DNA of 42,674 nucleotides from an uncultured Ruminococcus sp. (GTDB taxonomy: Bacteria; Bacillota; Clostridia; Oscillospirales; Ruminococcaceae), in NCBI GenBank assembly GCA_900538575.1, contig UPZA01000018.1:1-42674 (forward strand). The letters run 5' to 3'. The stretch's first letter is position 1. Each line of letters begins with the position of its first letter. A program made the translations under genes and the position numbers. The notes under the pieces are model-generated. The model worked only from the letters and a program-made list of their open reading frames with translations, was not told the origin of the DNA and made no database searches. This document shows positions 14,476-24,332 of the stretch, piece by piece.

Positions 14476-17138
14476 TTATTTTCAGCCGTTCCTTCTCCTG
14501 ACATAAACCTTTTCTTTTTAACCTTAGGCACAAAAATCCAAAGCAGTACAAGCGTAGCTACTGACAAAATTGAAATCACTGCGCCTACAACAAAACCCGG
14601 AGGACAGTATCTCAATTCAACAGTATGTTCCCCCGCCGACATAGGAACACATACAAATGCATTTTTAATTGACTGAACTTCCGTCTCCTTGCCGTCAACA
14701 TAAGCCTTCCAGCCGCCGTCATACGGAATGGAAGTATACATTAGACAGTCGTCCTCAGCAATTATATTTCCCTTAATAATAGTATCGTCATATTTGGTAA
14801 CGTTAAGAGCGCCTTTCAAAAGCTTCCGGTATCCTCTTTCAAATACATCGCTGTTTATCTGATACACATAAATAGTTCCGCTGCCGTTTTTCTGATCCTT
14901 AGCGTCAGCCTGAAACGATACGACGTCTCCCGCATTAAAGTCTCCCGCCGCAAAAATATCCATATATTTTCCGGAGCTGTGAGTGCGCATAACAGAATCT
15001 CCGACCTTTATTCTTACGTTCTTTATTTCACCGAAATCAAATGTTACATAAAGCGGACCGTCGTCCGGAACCGTATAATTGAATTTAAGATAACAATCCT
15101 CGCTTCCGTCGTCCGGAGCGCTGTACTGATAGCTGTAATTTCCGTAGCCCGACTTGATAACGTTAAGCCCTTTGTGCCCTACGTCCTTTATATCTACTCT
15201 GGTCAGAACGTCTTCTTCTATACCGGTTGCCAGTCTGAATAATTCGTTTTGATTATCAAACTGGATAAATGATTCGCCCTTGTATTCGCTGATACTGCTT
15301 TCCGCCGCAAAGCCTATGGGAAGATAACGATTGTTTTCATAAATTGAAACACCGTCTTTAGAAGCCAGCGGATCCAAATATGTCAGGTCGCCGGAATAGC
15401 TGTCGTGAGATATGAGATATTTAAGGTTTAAAAACATATTTATAACAGCCGTATTCTGATTGTAATAATACCTGTTGCCTGCGGCCGAAGCCTGAAGTCC
15501 CAGGCTCTTCATTATATTTGTAACGTTGACGTTTGCTGTTGACGAAAACTGGGACACGCCCTTATATCCGTAAAGAGCCGGATCGTTGATTGTATAATTG
15601 GACATGGTTTCTATTCTGTAAAAGCCGTTATCTTCAGATTCTACAGAGCCGATCAGGTCCGAAACGCTTTCGCTGTTTCTCGGATAATTGCTGTATCCGG
15701 TTACTGTTACCGTCTTAACTCCCGTATTTGCATTAATGCCCATTTCCACCAGACATACTGCGAACACAACATAATTTAAAATCTTAGAGTTAATGAGCTT
15801 TCTTTCATAGACAAACATTATGGCAACGAATATAAAACATACGATCACGCTTGAAAGCAACGCCTTTTCAGATTGATCCCTGTAGGATATAACGGCAATA
15901 ATAAACGCCATTGCAGACATTGCTATCACATCAAATATATTCGCTTCTTCCCTCATCACAATGTAAGCTCTGTATGCCGTGGCAAGAAGGATAAATGATA
16001 AAAGAAAAGAGAAACGATACGGAAGCATATTAGTAAAATGAAATCCGTGCCACATATAATTCAAAACGTTCATATTGCAGCTTACAATAATAAACGCAAG
16101 ATATACAACCGTTATTATTTTTTCCCGTATTTTAATTTTGGACGAACGCAGAAACACTCCAAGAAGAACCACGGCAAACATTCCGCAGTAAAAATTAGGA
16201 AGTCCCTCTTTTGCAGTCGGTTCATGAAAACCGATAACGTTTGATATCATTTTAAGCCAGTTTTCATAAAACGTTATAGTTTCCGGAAATTTATTGTCCA
16301 CACTGTTGGTAAGCTGAAGTCCCAGAAACGCCGGCAGTAATACCGCTGCTCCCATACCGATTCCTATAACGGTAGCTCCCGCAATCTGTCCAAGCCTGCG
16401 AAGCGAATGTCTGAAGCTGTGCCAATCGGCTATTACAAGCGCGCCGAAAACCATAACCGTAAATATACAGGTAAAAAGTCCGATATAAAAACTTGATAAC
16501 AGCGAAAGAGCTAAGGATATAGCATAAAGCTTATATTTCCCTTCTTTAAAAAGCTTTACAGTTCCCAATACGACGAGCGGCAGTAAAGCGACTGTGTCTA
16601 TCCATATTATGTTCCAGTAATATCCCATGATGTAGCTGCAAAGAGCATAGCATAGTGCAAAGGCGGTTATTGAAATATCATTTTTATTGAATGTGTGCTT
16701 TAAAAATACCGCAAAGAAAAGACCGGCGCAGCCAATCTTTATAGTTAAAAACAGCGTCAGCGCTTCCCTTGAATATTCGATAGGGAAAAATACTGAAAGC
16801 AAATTCAGCGGACTTGCCGCATAATAAGACAAAAGGGAAATAAAATTCGTTCCCATTCCCGTATCCCATGAATAAAGCATAGAGGAAAAGCTCTGAAGCT
16901 TTTCATGCTCAACCCTGAAAAACGGATAATACTGATGCCATAAATCTGTTACAAGTATCTGCTTATCGCCGAAGGGATGTACCTCGCTTTGTATAAAAAA
17001 TATCCAAATTATTAAAAAAGGCAGTATGAACGAAAGAATAAGAAATACCCTCGTTTCGCCTTTTCTGTTATAAAGCAGAGGATTTGGTTTTCCCGTTTTA
17101 TTTTTTATTCGATCAGTTTTTAGCTTTCCTTTATTCAT
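14472..17138 (-). CDS. YfhO-family multipass membrane protein
   Basis: This 888-residue protein resembles YfhO. A cytoplasmic basic start precedes about twelve transmembrane helices in residues 30-480 (for example VFLILSFILPFLIIWIFFI and FSFLLSFILLATAYRAYIVM). A large extracellular beta-rich domain follows (about 490-845), then a final helix (VVGAVISILSVATLVLLWIF) and a basic tail. The conserved loop TDLWHQYYPF near residue 66 fits the family. In Bacillus and Listeria, YfhO proteins are linked to lipoteichoic acid glycosylation as GT-C type enzymes. That role here is inference. It lies 14 bases downstream of ecfT. Confidence 0.85.
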   Translation of the reverse strand: MNKGKLKTDRIKNKTGKPNPLLYNRKGETRVFLILSFILPFLIIWIFFIQSEVHPFGDKQILVTDLWHQYYPFFRVEHEKLQSFSSMLYSWDTGMGTNFISLLSYYAASPLNLLSVFFPIEYSREALTLFLTIKIGCAGLFFAVFLKHTFNKNDISITAFALCYALCSYIMGYYWNIIWIDTVALLPLVVLGTVKLFKEGKYKLYAISLALSLLSSFYIGLFTCIFTVMVFGALVIADWHSFRHSLRRLGQIAGATVIGIGMGAAVLLPAFLGLQLTNSVDNKFPETITFYENWLKMISNVIGFHEPTAKEGLPNFYCGMFAVVLLGVFLRSSKIKIREKIITVVYLAFIIVSCNMNVLNYMWHGFHFTNMLPYRFSFLLSFILLATAYRAYIVMREEANIFDVIAMSAMAFIIAVISYRDQSEKALLSSVIVCFIFVAIMFVYERKLINSKILNYVVFAVCLVEMGINANTGVKTVTVTGYSNYPRNSESVSDLIGSVESEDNGFYRIETMSNYTINDPALYGYKGVSQFSSTANVNVTNIMKSLGLQASAAGNRYYYNQNTAVINMFLNLKYLISHDSYSGDLTYLDPLASKDGVSIYENNRYLPIGFAAESSISEYKGESFIQFDNQNELFRLATGIEEDVLTRVDIKDVGHKGLNVIKSGYGNYSYQYSAPDDGSEDCYLKFNYTVPDDGPLYVTFDFGEIKNVRIKVGDSVMRTHSSGKYMDIFAAGDFNAGDVVSFQADAKDQKNGSGTIYVYQINSDVFERGYRKLLKGALNVTKYDDTIIKGNIIAEDDCLMYTSIPYDGGWKAYVDGKETEVQSIKNAFVCVPMSAGEHTVELRYCPPGFVVGAVISILSVATLVLLWIFVPKVKKKRFMSGEGTAENK

Positions 17139-17152
17139 ATGTCAGCCCTTTC

Positions 17153-17956
17153 TCAGTCAATAACATTAATAAATATTACAACGGCAAGAAAAAACAACGT
17201 TATAGCCAGAGAAATATAATCGGCTATTCCGCTTTTTAACTGCTTCATTCTGGTTCTTCCCTCTCCGCCTCGGTAACAACGGCACTCCATGGCAGTCGCA
17301 AGCTCTCCGGCTCTTCTCACTGCCGATACAAACAACGGCACTATCACAGGCACAACGGACTTCACCTTTTCCTTGATTCCGCCGCCCTCCATATCCGCGC
17401 CTCGCGCCTTCTGAGCAGACATTATCTTATCCGTTTCCTCAATCAATGTCGGAATAAATCTAAGAGCAATGGTCATCATCATTGCAAGTTCATGAACAGG
17501 AAGCTTAAATCTTTTAAGAGGACTCAGAAGTCTTTCAATAGCGTCGGTAAGCGATACCGGAGAGGTTGTGTATGTCAGAAGGGAGGTTCCCGCAATCAGG
17601 AGAAGTATTCTTATTATCATAAAAACCGAAGTTTCTACCGCCTCGTCTGTAATTGATATAAACTTCCATTGAAACAGCGGTATACCGCCGGTAATCATAA
17701 ATAAATTAAGAATCGTCGTAAACAACAGTATCGGCAGTATAGGCTTCAGGCTTTTAGCTATCATTTTAAACGGTATAGAAGAGCACAGCAGCGCCGCTGC
17801 CGTAAAAACCGTACCGACCTCAAGACATATGGCGTTGCCGCCGATAAAGAGCATTATAATAAAAAGTAACGTAATAACAAGCTTGAATCTGGCGTCCAGA
17901 TTATGCACGACGCTGCTTCCGGGAAAATACTGTCCTAATGTAATATCCTTTATCAT
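17153..17956 (-). CDS. ecfT: ECF transporter transmembrane protein EcfT
   Basis: This 267-residue integral membrane protein is the T component of an energy-coupling factor transporter. Four to six helices are evident (for example LVITLLFIIMLFIGGNAICL). The two coupling-helix motifs are present as AQKARGAD and MECRCYRGGEGRT, which dock on the ATPases. The N-terminal GQYFPGSSVVHNLDAR is typical. Its start codon overlaps the ecfA2 stop by one base. With EcfA1 and EcfA2 it forms a shared energising module for vitamin-binding S components encoded elsewhere. Confidence 0.95.
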   Translation of the reverse strand: MIKDITLGQYFPGSSVVHNLDARFKLVITLLFIIMLFIGGNAICLEVGTVFTAAALLCSSIPFKMIAKSLKPILPILLFTTILNLFMITGGIPLFQWKFISITDEAVETSVFMIIRILLLIAGTSLLTYTTSPVSLTDAIERLLSPLKRFKLPVHELAMMMTIALRFIPTLIEETDKIMSAQKARGADMEGGGIKEKVKSVVPVIVPLFVSAVRRAGELATAMECRCYRGGEGRTRMKQLKSGIADYISLAITLFFLAVVIFINVID

Positions 17957-18819
17957 TACAGCTTTCCTCCGCTTTTTAAATATTCAAGTATTTTTTCCTT
18001 GGCGTATTTGACAGTATAAACGTCATTTTCAATATCAATTCCCTTTTTTCTCATTAAATTAAAAACTCTTGTGATCTGAGGAACAGAAAGTCCTATTTTC
18101 TCTATTTCATCAGACTGCTTAAATACGTCCGAGGTTTTTCCGTAGCAAAATATCTCCGATTTGTTCATAACAAGGATTTTAGACGCATATCTGGCAACAT
18201 CCTCCATGCTGTGAGAAACCAGCAAAACGGTGCAGCCCATATTCCTGTGATATTCCTTTATCTGCTCCAGAATAATGCCCCTGCCCTTAGGATCCAGACC
18301 TGCGGTAGGCTCGTCCAGTATAAGTACCTCCGGCTCCATAGCCATTACTCCCGCTATAGCCACACGTCTTTTCTCTCCGCCGGACAGTTCGAATGGAGAT
18401 TTGCCGAGAAGCTCCTCCGAAATTCCTACCGCGGCGGCGGTTTGTCTGACGCGCCTGTCTATTTCGTGCTCGCTGAGCCTCATATTTTTCGGTCCAAACG
18501 CAATATCCTTATAAACGGTTTCCTCAAATATCTGATATTCCGGATACTGAAAAACCAGCCCAACCCGAAATCTTACCTGTCTTATTTTTGATTTATCCTC
18601 CCAGATATCCTGACCGTCAAGATATATCCTGCCCGACGTGGGCTTAAGCAGTCCGTTGAAATGCTGAATAAGCGTGGACTTGCCTGAACCTGTATGTCCG
18701 ATAATCCCCGTAAATTCTCCCTTTTCTATTTCAATACTCACATTATTCACAGCCGTTTTTTCAAACGGCGTTCCCTGACTGTAAACATAAGTCAGATTTT
18801 CTGTTTTTAATATCGCCAA
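17956..18819 (-). CDS. ecfA2: ECF transporter ATP-binding protein EcfA2
   Basis: This 287-residue ABC ATPase has Walker A GHTGSGKST, the Q loop FQYPEYQIFEETV, signature LSGGEKRRVAIAG, Walker B VLILDEPTAGLDP and H-loop LLVSHSMED. It pairs with EcfA1 to energise vitamin uptake. The FEKTA segment near the N-terminus and the EYQIFEETV Q loop are characteristic of the A2 paralogue. It follows ecfA1 by 31 bases and is coupled to ecfT. Confidence 0.94.
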   Translation of the reverse strand: MAILKTENLTYVYSQGTPFEKTAVNNVSIEIEKGEFTGIIGHTGSGKSTLIQHFNGLLKPTSGRIYLDGQDIWEDKSKIRQVRFRVGLVFQYPEYQIFEETVYKDIAFGPKNMRLSEHEIDRRVRQTAAAVGISEELLGKSPFELSGGEKRRVAIAGVMAMEPEVLILDEPTAGLDPKGRGIILEQIKEYHRNMGCTVLLVSHSMEDVARYASKILVMNKSEIFCYGKTSDVFKQSDEIEKIGLSVPQITRVFNLMRKKGIDIENDVYTVKYAKEKILEYLKSGGKL

Positions 18820-18850
18820 AATTAAAACTCCTCTTAGATTCCGAAGATAT

Positions 18851-19684
18851 TTATGAAATCAGCTTAATAAGCATATCGGCGCATTCATCTTCAGTTATTA
18901 TGTGGCCGTCAAGCTCCAGTCCGTATTGATTCAGCTCATATACAAGCTCCGTTACCTGAGGAACATCAAGTCCTACCGACTTTATCAATTCCACCTTTGA
19001 AAAAACCTCTCTCGGCGTATCGTCCAGTAAAACCCTTCCTTTATCCATTACGATTACCCTGCGGCACTGCGCCGCTTCCTCCATGTAATGAGTTATCAGT
19101 ATAATGGTAATACCGTAATCCTCATTAAGTCTTCTAACAGTTGCCATTACCTCTTTCCTGCCGGCCGGATCCAGCATTGCCGTCGGCTCGTCCATTACTA
19201 TGCATTTAGGTCGCATAGCTATTATTCCGGCAATAGCGACTCTCTGCTTCTGTCCGCCTGAAAGCTGATGAGGCGAATGAAGCCTGTATTCATACATATT
19301 TACAGCCCTGAGAGCTTCGTTTACACGTCTGCGTATTTCTGCCGGCTCAACTCCTAAATTCTCCAGAGCAAAAGCAACGTCCTCCTCAACGATGGTTGCA
19401 ACTATCTGATTATCCGGATTCTGAAACACCATTCCAACCTTTTGCCTGACATCGAAAATACGGCTTTCGTCTTTAGTGTCTATTCCGTCTATATATACTC
19501 TTCCCCCACTTGGAAGCAATATAGCGTTCAGGTGCTTGGCAAAGGTAGATTTACCGCAGCCGTTGTGACCTAAAATTGCGGTAAACTCTCCCTCCTTAAA
19601 GACCAGATCAATATTATCAAGAACCGGAGATTCTTCCTCTCCGTATCTGAATACCAGCTTTTCAGCCTTAGCAAAATTCTCCAT
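18851..19684 (-). CDS. ecfA1: ECF transporter ATP-binding protein EcfA1
   Basis: This ABC ATPase of 277 residues from the ATG at 19684 has Walker A GHNGCGKST, Q loop FQNPDNQIVATIVEEDVAF, signature LSGGQKQRVAIAG, Walker B CIVMDEPTAMLDP and H-loop LITHYMEEA. The FQNPDNQ segment is typical of EcfA1. The 19684 start has AGAAAGG upstream and sits 2 bases past the previous stop; the longer frame to 19729 would overlap the methyltransferase gene. It forms the asymmetric nucleotide-binding dimer with EcfA2. Confidence 0.94.
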   Translation of the reverse strand: MENFAKAEKLVFRYGEEESPVLDNIDLVFKEGEFTAILGHNGCGKSTFAKHLNAILLPSGGRVYIDGIDTKDESRIFDVRQKVGMVFQNPDNQIVATIVEEDVAFALENLGVEPAEIRRRVNEALRAVNMYEYRLHSPHQLSGGQKQRVAIAGIIAMRPKCIVMDEPTAMLDPAGRKEVMATVRRLNEDYGITIILITHYMEEAAQCRRVIVMDKGRVLLDDTPREVFSKVELIKSVGLDVPQVTELVYELNQYGLELDGHIITEDECADMLIKLIS

Positions 19685-19686
19685 AT

Positions 19687-20553
19687 TCAGCCTTTCTGCC
19701 ATATAGCCGTCGAACCGCAGGGCAGACAAAGTCCGCTCTTTTCAACCGGAAGACCAATTTCATCAAACGATACTTCTCCGCCGTATTTTGAGCATACCGT
19801 TTCACCTAATATATATCCCATTACTGACGGCGAAAGTCCGGTCGTATAACTGTTTATAAGAAAAAACAACGGATCATCGCTTAAAGCTCCCGCACAAAGC
19901 TTTACCAAATCAAAAATACCGTCCTCAAGCTTCCATACCTCTCCGCCGGGCCCTCTGCCGTAGCTTGGCGGATCCATTATAATCGCGTCATACTTTCTGC
20001 CCCGCCTGATTTCTCTTTCAATAAATTTTCCGCAGTCGTCCACCAGCCAGCGTATCGGCTTATCAGCAAGTCCCGAAAGCGCAGCGTTTTCTCTTGCCCA
20101 GTTGACCATTCCCTTGGACGCGTCGACATGGCAAACGCTGGCTCCGGCTTTTGCGCAGGCCAGTGTGGCCCCTCCTGTATAAGCAAACAGATTAATTACG
20201 CTTACGGGACGTCCGGCGTTTTTTATCTTATCCATCATAAAGTCCCAGTTTACCGCCTGTTCAGGAAAAAGTCCGGTATGCTTGAAGCCGGTCGGCTTTA
20301 TGTTGAATTTTAGTTCCCCGTAAGATATCTCCCATGATTCCGGCGGTTTTTTGGTAAAGCTCCACTTTCCTCCTCCGGACGAAGATCGGTGATAATGTCC
20401 CTGAGCCCTGTCCCACAAGGGGGATTTATGCGAAGTTTTCCATATTATCTGTGGATCGGGACGAATAAGCAGAATACCGTTCCATGATTCAAGCTTTTCC
20501 TGAGATGTGGTATCAATAATCCGGTATTCTGTCCAGTTATCCGCTATACGCAT
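19687..20553 (-). CDS. SAM-dependent methyltransferase, RlmI-like
   Basis: This class I methyltransferase has 288 residues from the ATG at 20553. Motif I is NLFAYTGGATLACAKAGA, the acidic loop is HVDASKGMVNWARENAAL, and motif IV is MDPPSYGRGPGG. This arrangement is that of the RlmI/RlmK-type rRNA cytosine or guanine methyltransferases. The usual N-terminal PUA domain is short or absent, so its RNA substrate is uncertain. The start is set by AAAGGA 9 bases upstream. ATG at 20562 is too close to that site, and longer frames enter the upstream gene. Confidence 0.82.
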   Translation of the reverse strand: MRIADNWTEYRIIDTTSQEKLESWNGILLIRPDPQIIWKTSHKSPLWDRAQGHYHRSSSGGGKWSFTKKPPESWEISYGELKFNIKPTGFKHTGLFPEQAVNWDFMMDKIKNAGRPVSVINLFAYTGGATLACAKAGASVCHVDASKGMVNWARENAALSGLADKPIRWLVDDCGKFIEREIRRGRKYDAIIMDPPSYGRGPGGEVWKLEDGIFDLVKLCAGALSDDPLFFLINSYTTGLSPSVMGYILGETVCSKYGGEVSFDEIGLPVEKSGLCLPCGSTAIWQKG

Positions 20554-20566
20554 ATACTGCATTCCT

Positions 20567-21265
20567 TTACTGTTTATTTTTCCACGGCCGGACCTTTCCG
20601 CACCAGCCCTTTTCTTTCCAGTATTCATCATCGACAGGGAAAAATCCCTTTTTATGAAGCTTACTCATAAAATAAAAAAGCGCTTTTGTTTTTACGGAGG
20701 GCTTAATCCTGCCGTTTCTGTATTTAACCTTTTCGGCGATTTTTTCAAGACTTTTATTTATTTCGCCCTTTTTCTTTTCCTTGACTCTTTCCCATGAAAC
20801 CTCCTTAACAGCGGCCCCATAGGTATAGATTCTGCCTATGCCCCAGAAAAACATACTGTCTTTTATATCCTTATTAGCGGATTTCATACCGGCGCCGGCG
20901 GCAGTTGAAAGTATCGCCGCCTGTTTTGAAAACATTTTTTCCTCGGGACGGTGAACCATCCATCTCCAGCCGTAATGGTCAAGAAATGATTTCATAGCGC
21001 CGGTACAGTGATAAACATAAACAGGCGAGGTGAAAATCAAAACATCCGCCCTGTCAATTGCCTCCGTTATAGGCCTAAGCTTTTCGTAGTGAGGACATAG
21101 CATTTCGCTTTTTCCAAAGCAATTATTACATCCGCAGCAGAATTCGCCGAAATCGAGCGGCAGAAAAATTTCCGTAACATCGTCCGACAGCTTATCCGCA
21201 AGTATCTTTCCCATGTTATAGGTTGAACCCTTATGATTCTGACCGTTTATAACCGTGATTTTCAT
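20567..21265 (-). CDS. NADPH-dependent FMN reductase / flavodoxin-fold protein
   Basis: This 232-residue protein begins with the flavodoxin-like FMN-binding motif NGQNHKGSTYNMGKIL. It contains CCGCNNCFGKSEMLCPHY (residues 43-60), four cysteines that may bind a metal or an Fe-S centre, and the second flavin loop FTSPVYVYHCTGAMK. The C-terminal 80 residues are basic and Trp-rich (GWCGKVRPW). It is probably an iron-sulfur flavoprotein or quinone/azo-type reductase. The substrate is unknown. Its ATG overlaps the glmM stop by 4 bases. Confidence 0.8.
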   Translation of the reverse strand: MKITVINGQNHKGSTYNMGKILADKLSDDVTEIFLPLDFGEFCCGCNNCFGKSEMLCPHYEKLRPITEAIDRADVLIFTSPVYVYHCTGAMKSFLDHYGWRWMVHRPEEKMFSKQAAILSTAAGAGMKSANKDIKDSMFFWGIGRIYTYGAAVKEVSWERVKEKKKGEINKSLEKIAEKVKYRNGRIKPSVKTKALFYFMSKLHKKGFFPVDDEYWKEKGWCGKVRPWKNKQ

Positions 21266-22614
21266 TTTCCTGTTCTTTCCCTGATTTTATCGGCAATAGC
21301 TACTGCAAAGCTGTTGATTTGCTTAAAATCACGCCCCTCAAGCATTACCCTTATAAGCGGCTCTGTACCGCTTTCTCTTACAAGTATTCTTCCGCCGTCG
21401 CCAAGCTCATTTTCATACATTTCTATAAGATCGGTTATCTGACTGTCGTTCTTCCATACCTCTCTGTTACGGGGACTGATTTTTACATTTATCATAACCT
21501 GAGGAAAATGCTCCATAACCGAAGCAAGCTCAGACATCTTCAATCCCGATTCAGCAAGTATTTCAAGCACCTTTGCTCCTGAGAGCTGACCGTCGCCGGT
21601 ATTCGCTTCATCAAGGAAAATAATATGACCGCTTTGTTCTCCGCCCAGATTATATCCGCCCTCAAGCATTCTTTCAAGAACATATCTGTCTCCAACTTTA
21701 GTAGTCTGCATTTTTATATCATTATTTCTGGCGAAATAGGTAAATCCTAAATTGCTCATAACAGTCACGACGGCGGTATCCTTTTTAAGCTTTCCCTTTT
21801 CTTTATAGGCCTTAGCGCAAATTGCAATAAGCTTGTCGCCGTCTACAAGCTCGCCCTTTTCATCAACCGCAAGACATCTGTCGGCGTCTCCGTCAAACGC
21901 CAAACCGGCATGACACTTTTTATCAATTACAAACTGCATCAAATTATTTATATGGGTTGAACCGCAGTTCTCATTTATATTAACGCCGTTAGGAGAAGCG
22001 TTTATTACATATACGCTCGCTCCAAGTCCTTCAAAAAGCCTTTTTGCAGTTGCAGAAGCGCTGCCGTTCGCACAGTCAAGCGCAATTCTGAGTCCGGTCA
22101 AATTTCCCTTTATACATTTCATAATATATCTTATGTAGTCGGACTGGGCGTCACGGTAATAAGTTATTCTTCCGACTTCACCGTCGGCCGCAAGCTTCAT
22201 ATCCTGCGGCTTATCAAGAATAAGCTCTTCTATTTCTTCCTCTATATCATCCGAAAGCTTATAGCCGTCAGAGGAAAACAGCTTTATTCCATTGAATTCA
22301 AAGCTATTGTGAGAAGCCGAGATCATAACGCCCGCGTCAGCCTTTTTCTGCTGAACGAGATCCGCTACCGCAGGTGTGGGAACTACTCCCAGTATCTGAA
22401 CGTTAGCTCCGACAGAGCAAATGCCGGAAGCCAGAGCCGCTTCCAATACGTCCGATGAAATTCTTGTATCCTTACCGATAAAAATAGTCGGCTTGTGTTT
22501 CGTTCTTTTTGTAAGCACTATAGCCGCTGCTCTTCCGATATTCATTGCAGTTTCGCATGTAAGCTCGGTTATGGCAACTCCTCTTGCTCCGTCTGTTCCG
22601 AATAGTCTACCCAT
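21262..22614 (-). CDS. glmM: Phosphoglucosamine mutase
   Basis: This 450-residue alpha-D-phosphohexomutase converts glucosamine-6-phosphate to glucosamine-1-phosphate for UDP-GlcNAc and peptidoglycan synthesis. The phosphoserine loop is MISASHNSFEFNGIK (about residue 100). The metal-binding loop is DGDADRC, the sugar-specificity loop is GGEQSGHI, and the phosphate-binding loop is VRESGTEPLIRVM. The start MGRLFGTDGARG is typical for GlmM. It follows ruvB by 23 bases. Confidence 0.96.
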   Translation of the reverse strand: MGRLFGTDGARGVAITELTCETAMNIGRAAAIVLTKRTKHKPTIFIGKDTRISSDVLEAALASGICSVGANVQILGVVPTPAVADLVQQKKADAGVMISASHNSFEFNGIKLFSSDGYKLSDDIEEEIEELILDKPQDMKLAADGEVGRITYYRDAQSDYIRYIMKCIKGNLTGLRIALDCANGSASATAKRLFEGLGASVYVINASPNGVNINENCGSTHINNLMQFVIDKKCHAGLAFDGDADRCLAVDEKGELVDGDKLIAICAKAYKEKGKLKKDTAVVTVMSNLGFTYFARNNDIKMQTTKVGDRYVLERMLEGGYNLGGEQSGHIIFLDEANTGDGQLSGAKVLEILAESGLKMSELASVMEHFPQVMINVKISPRNREVWKNDSQITDLIEMYENELGDGGRILVRESGTEPLIRVMLEGRDFKQINSFAVAIADKIRERTGK

Positions 22615-22637
22615 TTGTCATATATCTCCTTAAGAAT

Positions 22638-23690
22638 TTATAATTTTAGCTGACCGCTTTCATCATCGTCCCGATCCTTTTCAAACCCAAGATGGGCGTA
22701 CGCCAGGTTTGTAGCAACTCTGCCTCTAGGGGTTCTGGCAAGAAATCCAAGCTGCATTAAAAACGGCTCGCACACGTCCTCAAGCGTAACGGCCTCCTCG
22801 CCGATTGCAGACGCAAGCGTTTCAAGTCCCGCCGGACCCCCGTTATATCCTTTTATTAGCATTGTAAGCATTCTCTTATCAAGACTGTCAAGCCCCAAAG
22901 AATCAATCTCCAGCCTGTTGAGCGCAATAGACGCTATTTCCGAGGTTATTTCGCCGTCGCCCATAACCTCGGCAAAATCTCTTACACGTTTAAGCAGTCT
23001 GTTGGCTATTCTCGGAGTTCCTCTTGAGCGTTTAGCAATCTCGTCCGCTCCGTCGCAGCTGCACGGAATTCCCAGTATGGAGCTGCTTCTTCTGATAATA
23101 TCGCTTAGCTGCTCATGAGTATAAAGCTCAAGACGCTGAACTATTCCGAATCTATCGCGGAGAGGCGACGTAAGCTGCCCTGCCCGCGTGGTAGCGCCCA
23201 CCAAAGTAAACCTTTCGAGATCGACTCTTATAGAACGAGCCGACGGTCCCTTTCCTATAACTATATCAAGCGCGTTATCCTCAAGCGCAGGATATAGAAT
23301 TTCCTCAATTGCTCTGGAAAGTCTGTGTATCTCGTCAATAAATAATACGTCGTTAGCTGAAAGGTTAGTAAGAAGAGCGGCCAGATCCCCCGGCTTTTCA
23401 ATTGCCGGACCTGTTGTTATCCTTAAATTCGCGCCCATTTCATGAGCTATTATTCCGGCAAGAGTTGTTTTTCCCAATCCCGGAGGACCGTAAAGCAGTA
23501 CATGGTCAAGCGGTTCCCCCCTGCGCTTTGCCGCTTCTATATAAACCGCAAGATTTTCCTTGACCTTATCCTGTCCAATATATTCCTGCAACGTCTGAGG
23601 ACGGAGAGTAAACTCCGTTTCGGTATCCGCTTCCGAATATTCGGGAGCTACCGCTCTTCCTTCAAACTCAATATCTCCTGTTTCTATCAA
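22638..23690 (-). CDS. ruvB: Holliday junction branch migration helicase RuvB
   Basis: This 350-residue AAA+ motor has Walker A GPPGLGKTTLAG, Walker B FIDEIHRL, sensor 1 VGATTRAGQLTSPLRDRFG and a C-terminal winged helix with RTPRGRVATNLAYAHLG. With RuvA it drives branch migration, and with RuvC it resolves Holliday junctions. The length is typical. It lies 12 bases after ruvA in a ruvC-ruvA-ruvB operon. Confidence 0.98.
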   Translation of the reverse strand: MIETGDIEFEGRAVAPEYSEADTETEFTLRPQTLQEYIGQDKVKENLAVYIEAAKRRGEPLDHVLLYGPPGLGKTTLAGIIAHEMGANLRITTGPAIEKPGDLAALLTNLSANDVLFIDEIHRLSRAIEEILYPALEDNALDIVIGKGPSARSIRVDLERFTLVGATTRAGQLTSPLRDRFGIVQRLELYTHEQLSDIIRRSSSILGIPCSCDGADEIAKRSRGTPRIANRLLKRVRDFAEVMGDGEITSEIASIALNRLEIDSLGLDSLDKRMLTMLIKGYNGGPAGLETLASAIGEEAVTLEDVCEPFLMQLGFLARTPRGRVATNLAYAHLGFEKDRDDDESGQLKL

Positions 23691-23702
23691 TTTAATCTCC
23701 CG

Positions 23703-24311
23703 TTATTTCATCTGACTGCCGATAATCTTAAGGGCGCGCTTAATAATCTCTCCCGAATCGAGAGAGCTGTCGATTTTTGAAACCGCTGAAGCCGCCTCCG
23801 CCTGAGTATATCCTAAAACCATAAGCGCAGACATAGCCTCCGACACGTTATCTCCTGAAGGCGCTTCAGGTATTCTGAAGCCCTCGGCAAGCTCCTTAGA
23901 CGAGGTTTCTTTTGCTATTTTATCCTTAAGCTCCAATACAATTCGCTGTGCAAGCTTCGGACCTACCCCCTTGGTTTTAGTAAACGCCTTACTGTCCCCG
24001 GAAGCAATAGTAAGCGCAAACCTCTGAGAATCCGTATCTGACAGAATAGCAAGCGCAGCTTTCGGCCCCACTCCCGAAACTGTAATGAGCATTTTAAAGC
24101 AGCTAAGCTCCTGAGTAGTATAAAAGCCGAAAAGCTCAATATTATCCTCCCTTACATATAAATATGTATAAAGACTAATTTCCTTTCCTACCGCTCCGAG
24201 CTGCGAGGAGGTTGAGCATGTGGTTCTGCACGCATAACCGACTCCGCCGCATTCAATGACGGCCAGAAACGGCTCTTTATGTATAAGCGTACCTCTTAAA
24301 CTATATATCAT
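23703..24311 (-). CDS. ruvA: Holliday junction DNA-binding protein RuvA
   Basis: This 202-residue RuvA has the OB-fold N-terminal domain (MIYSLRGTLI, then ECGGVGYACR), a pair of helix-hairpin-helix motifs (ISGVGP-type VSGVGPKAALAIL and TKGVGPKLAQRIVLEL), and a C-terminal UBA-like domain (VSEAMSALMVLGYTQAEAAS) that binds RuvB. It recognises four-way junctions as a tetramer. Its neighbours are ruvC (21 bases upstream) and ruvB (12 bases downstream). Confidence 0.98.
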   Translation of the reverse strand: MIYSLRGTLIHKEPFLAVIECGGVGYACRTTCSTSSQLGAVGKEISLYTYLYVREDNIELFGFYTTQELSCFKMLITVSGVGPKAALAILSDTDSQRFALTIASGDSKAFTKTKGVGPKLAQRIVLELKDKIAKETSSKELAEGFRIPEAPSGDNVSEAMSALMVLGYTQAEAASAVSKIDSSLDSGEIIKRALKIIGSQMK

Positions 24312-24332
24312 TTTTATTTTAACTCCGTATAA

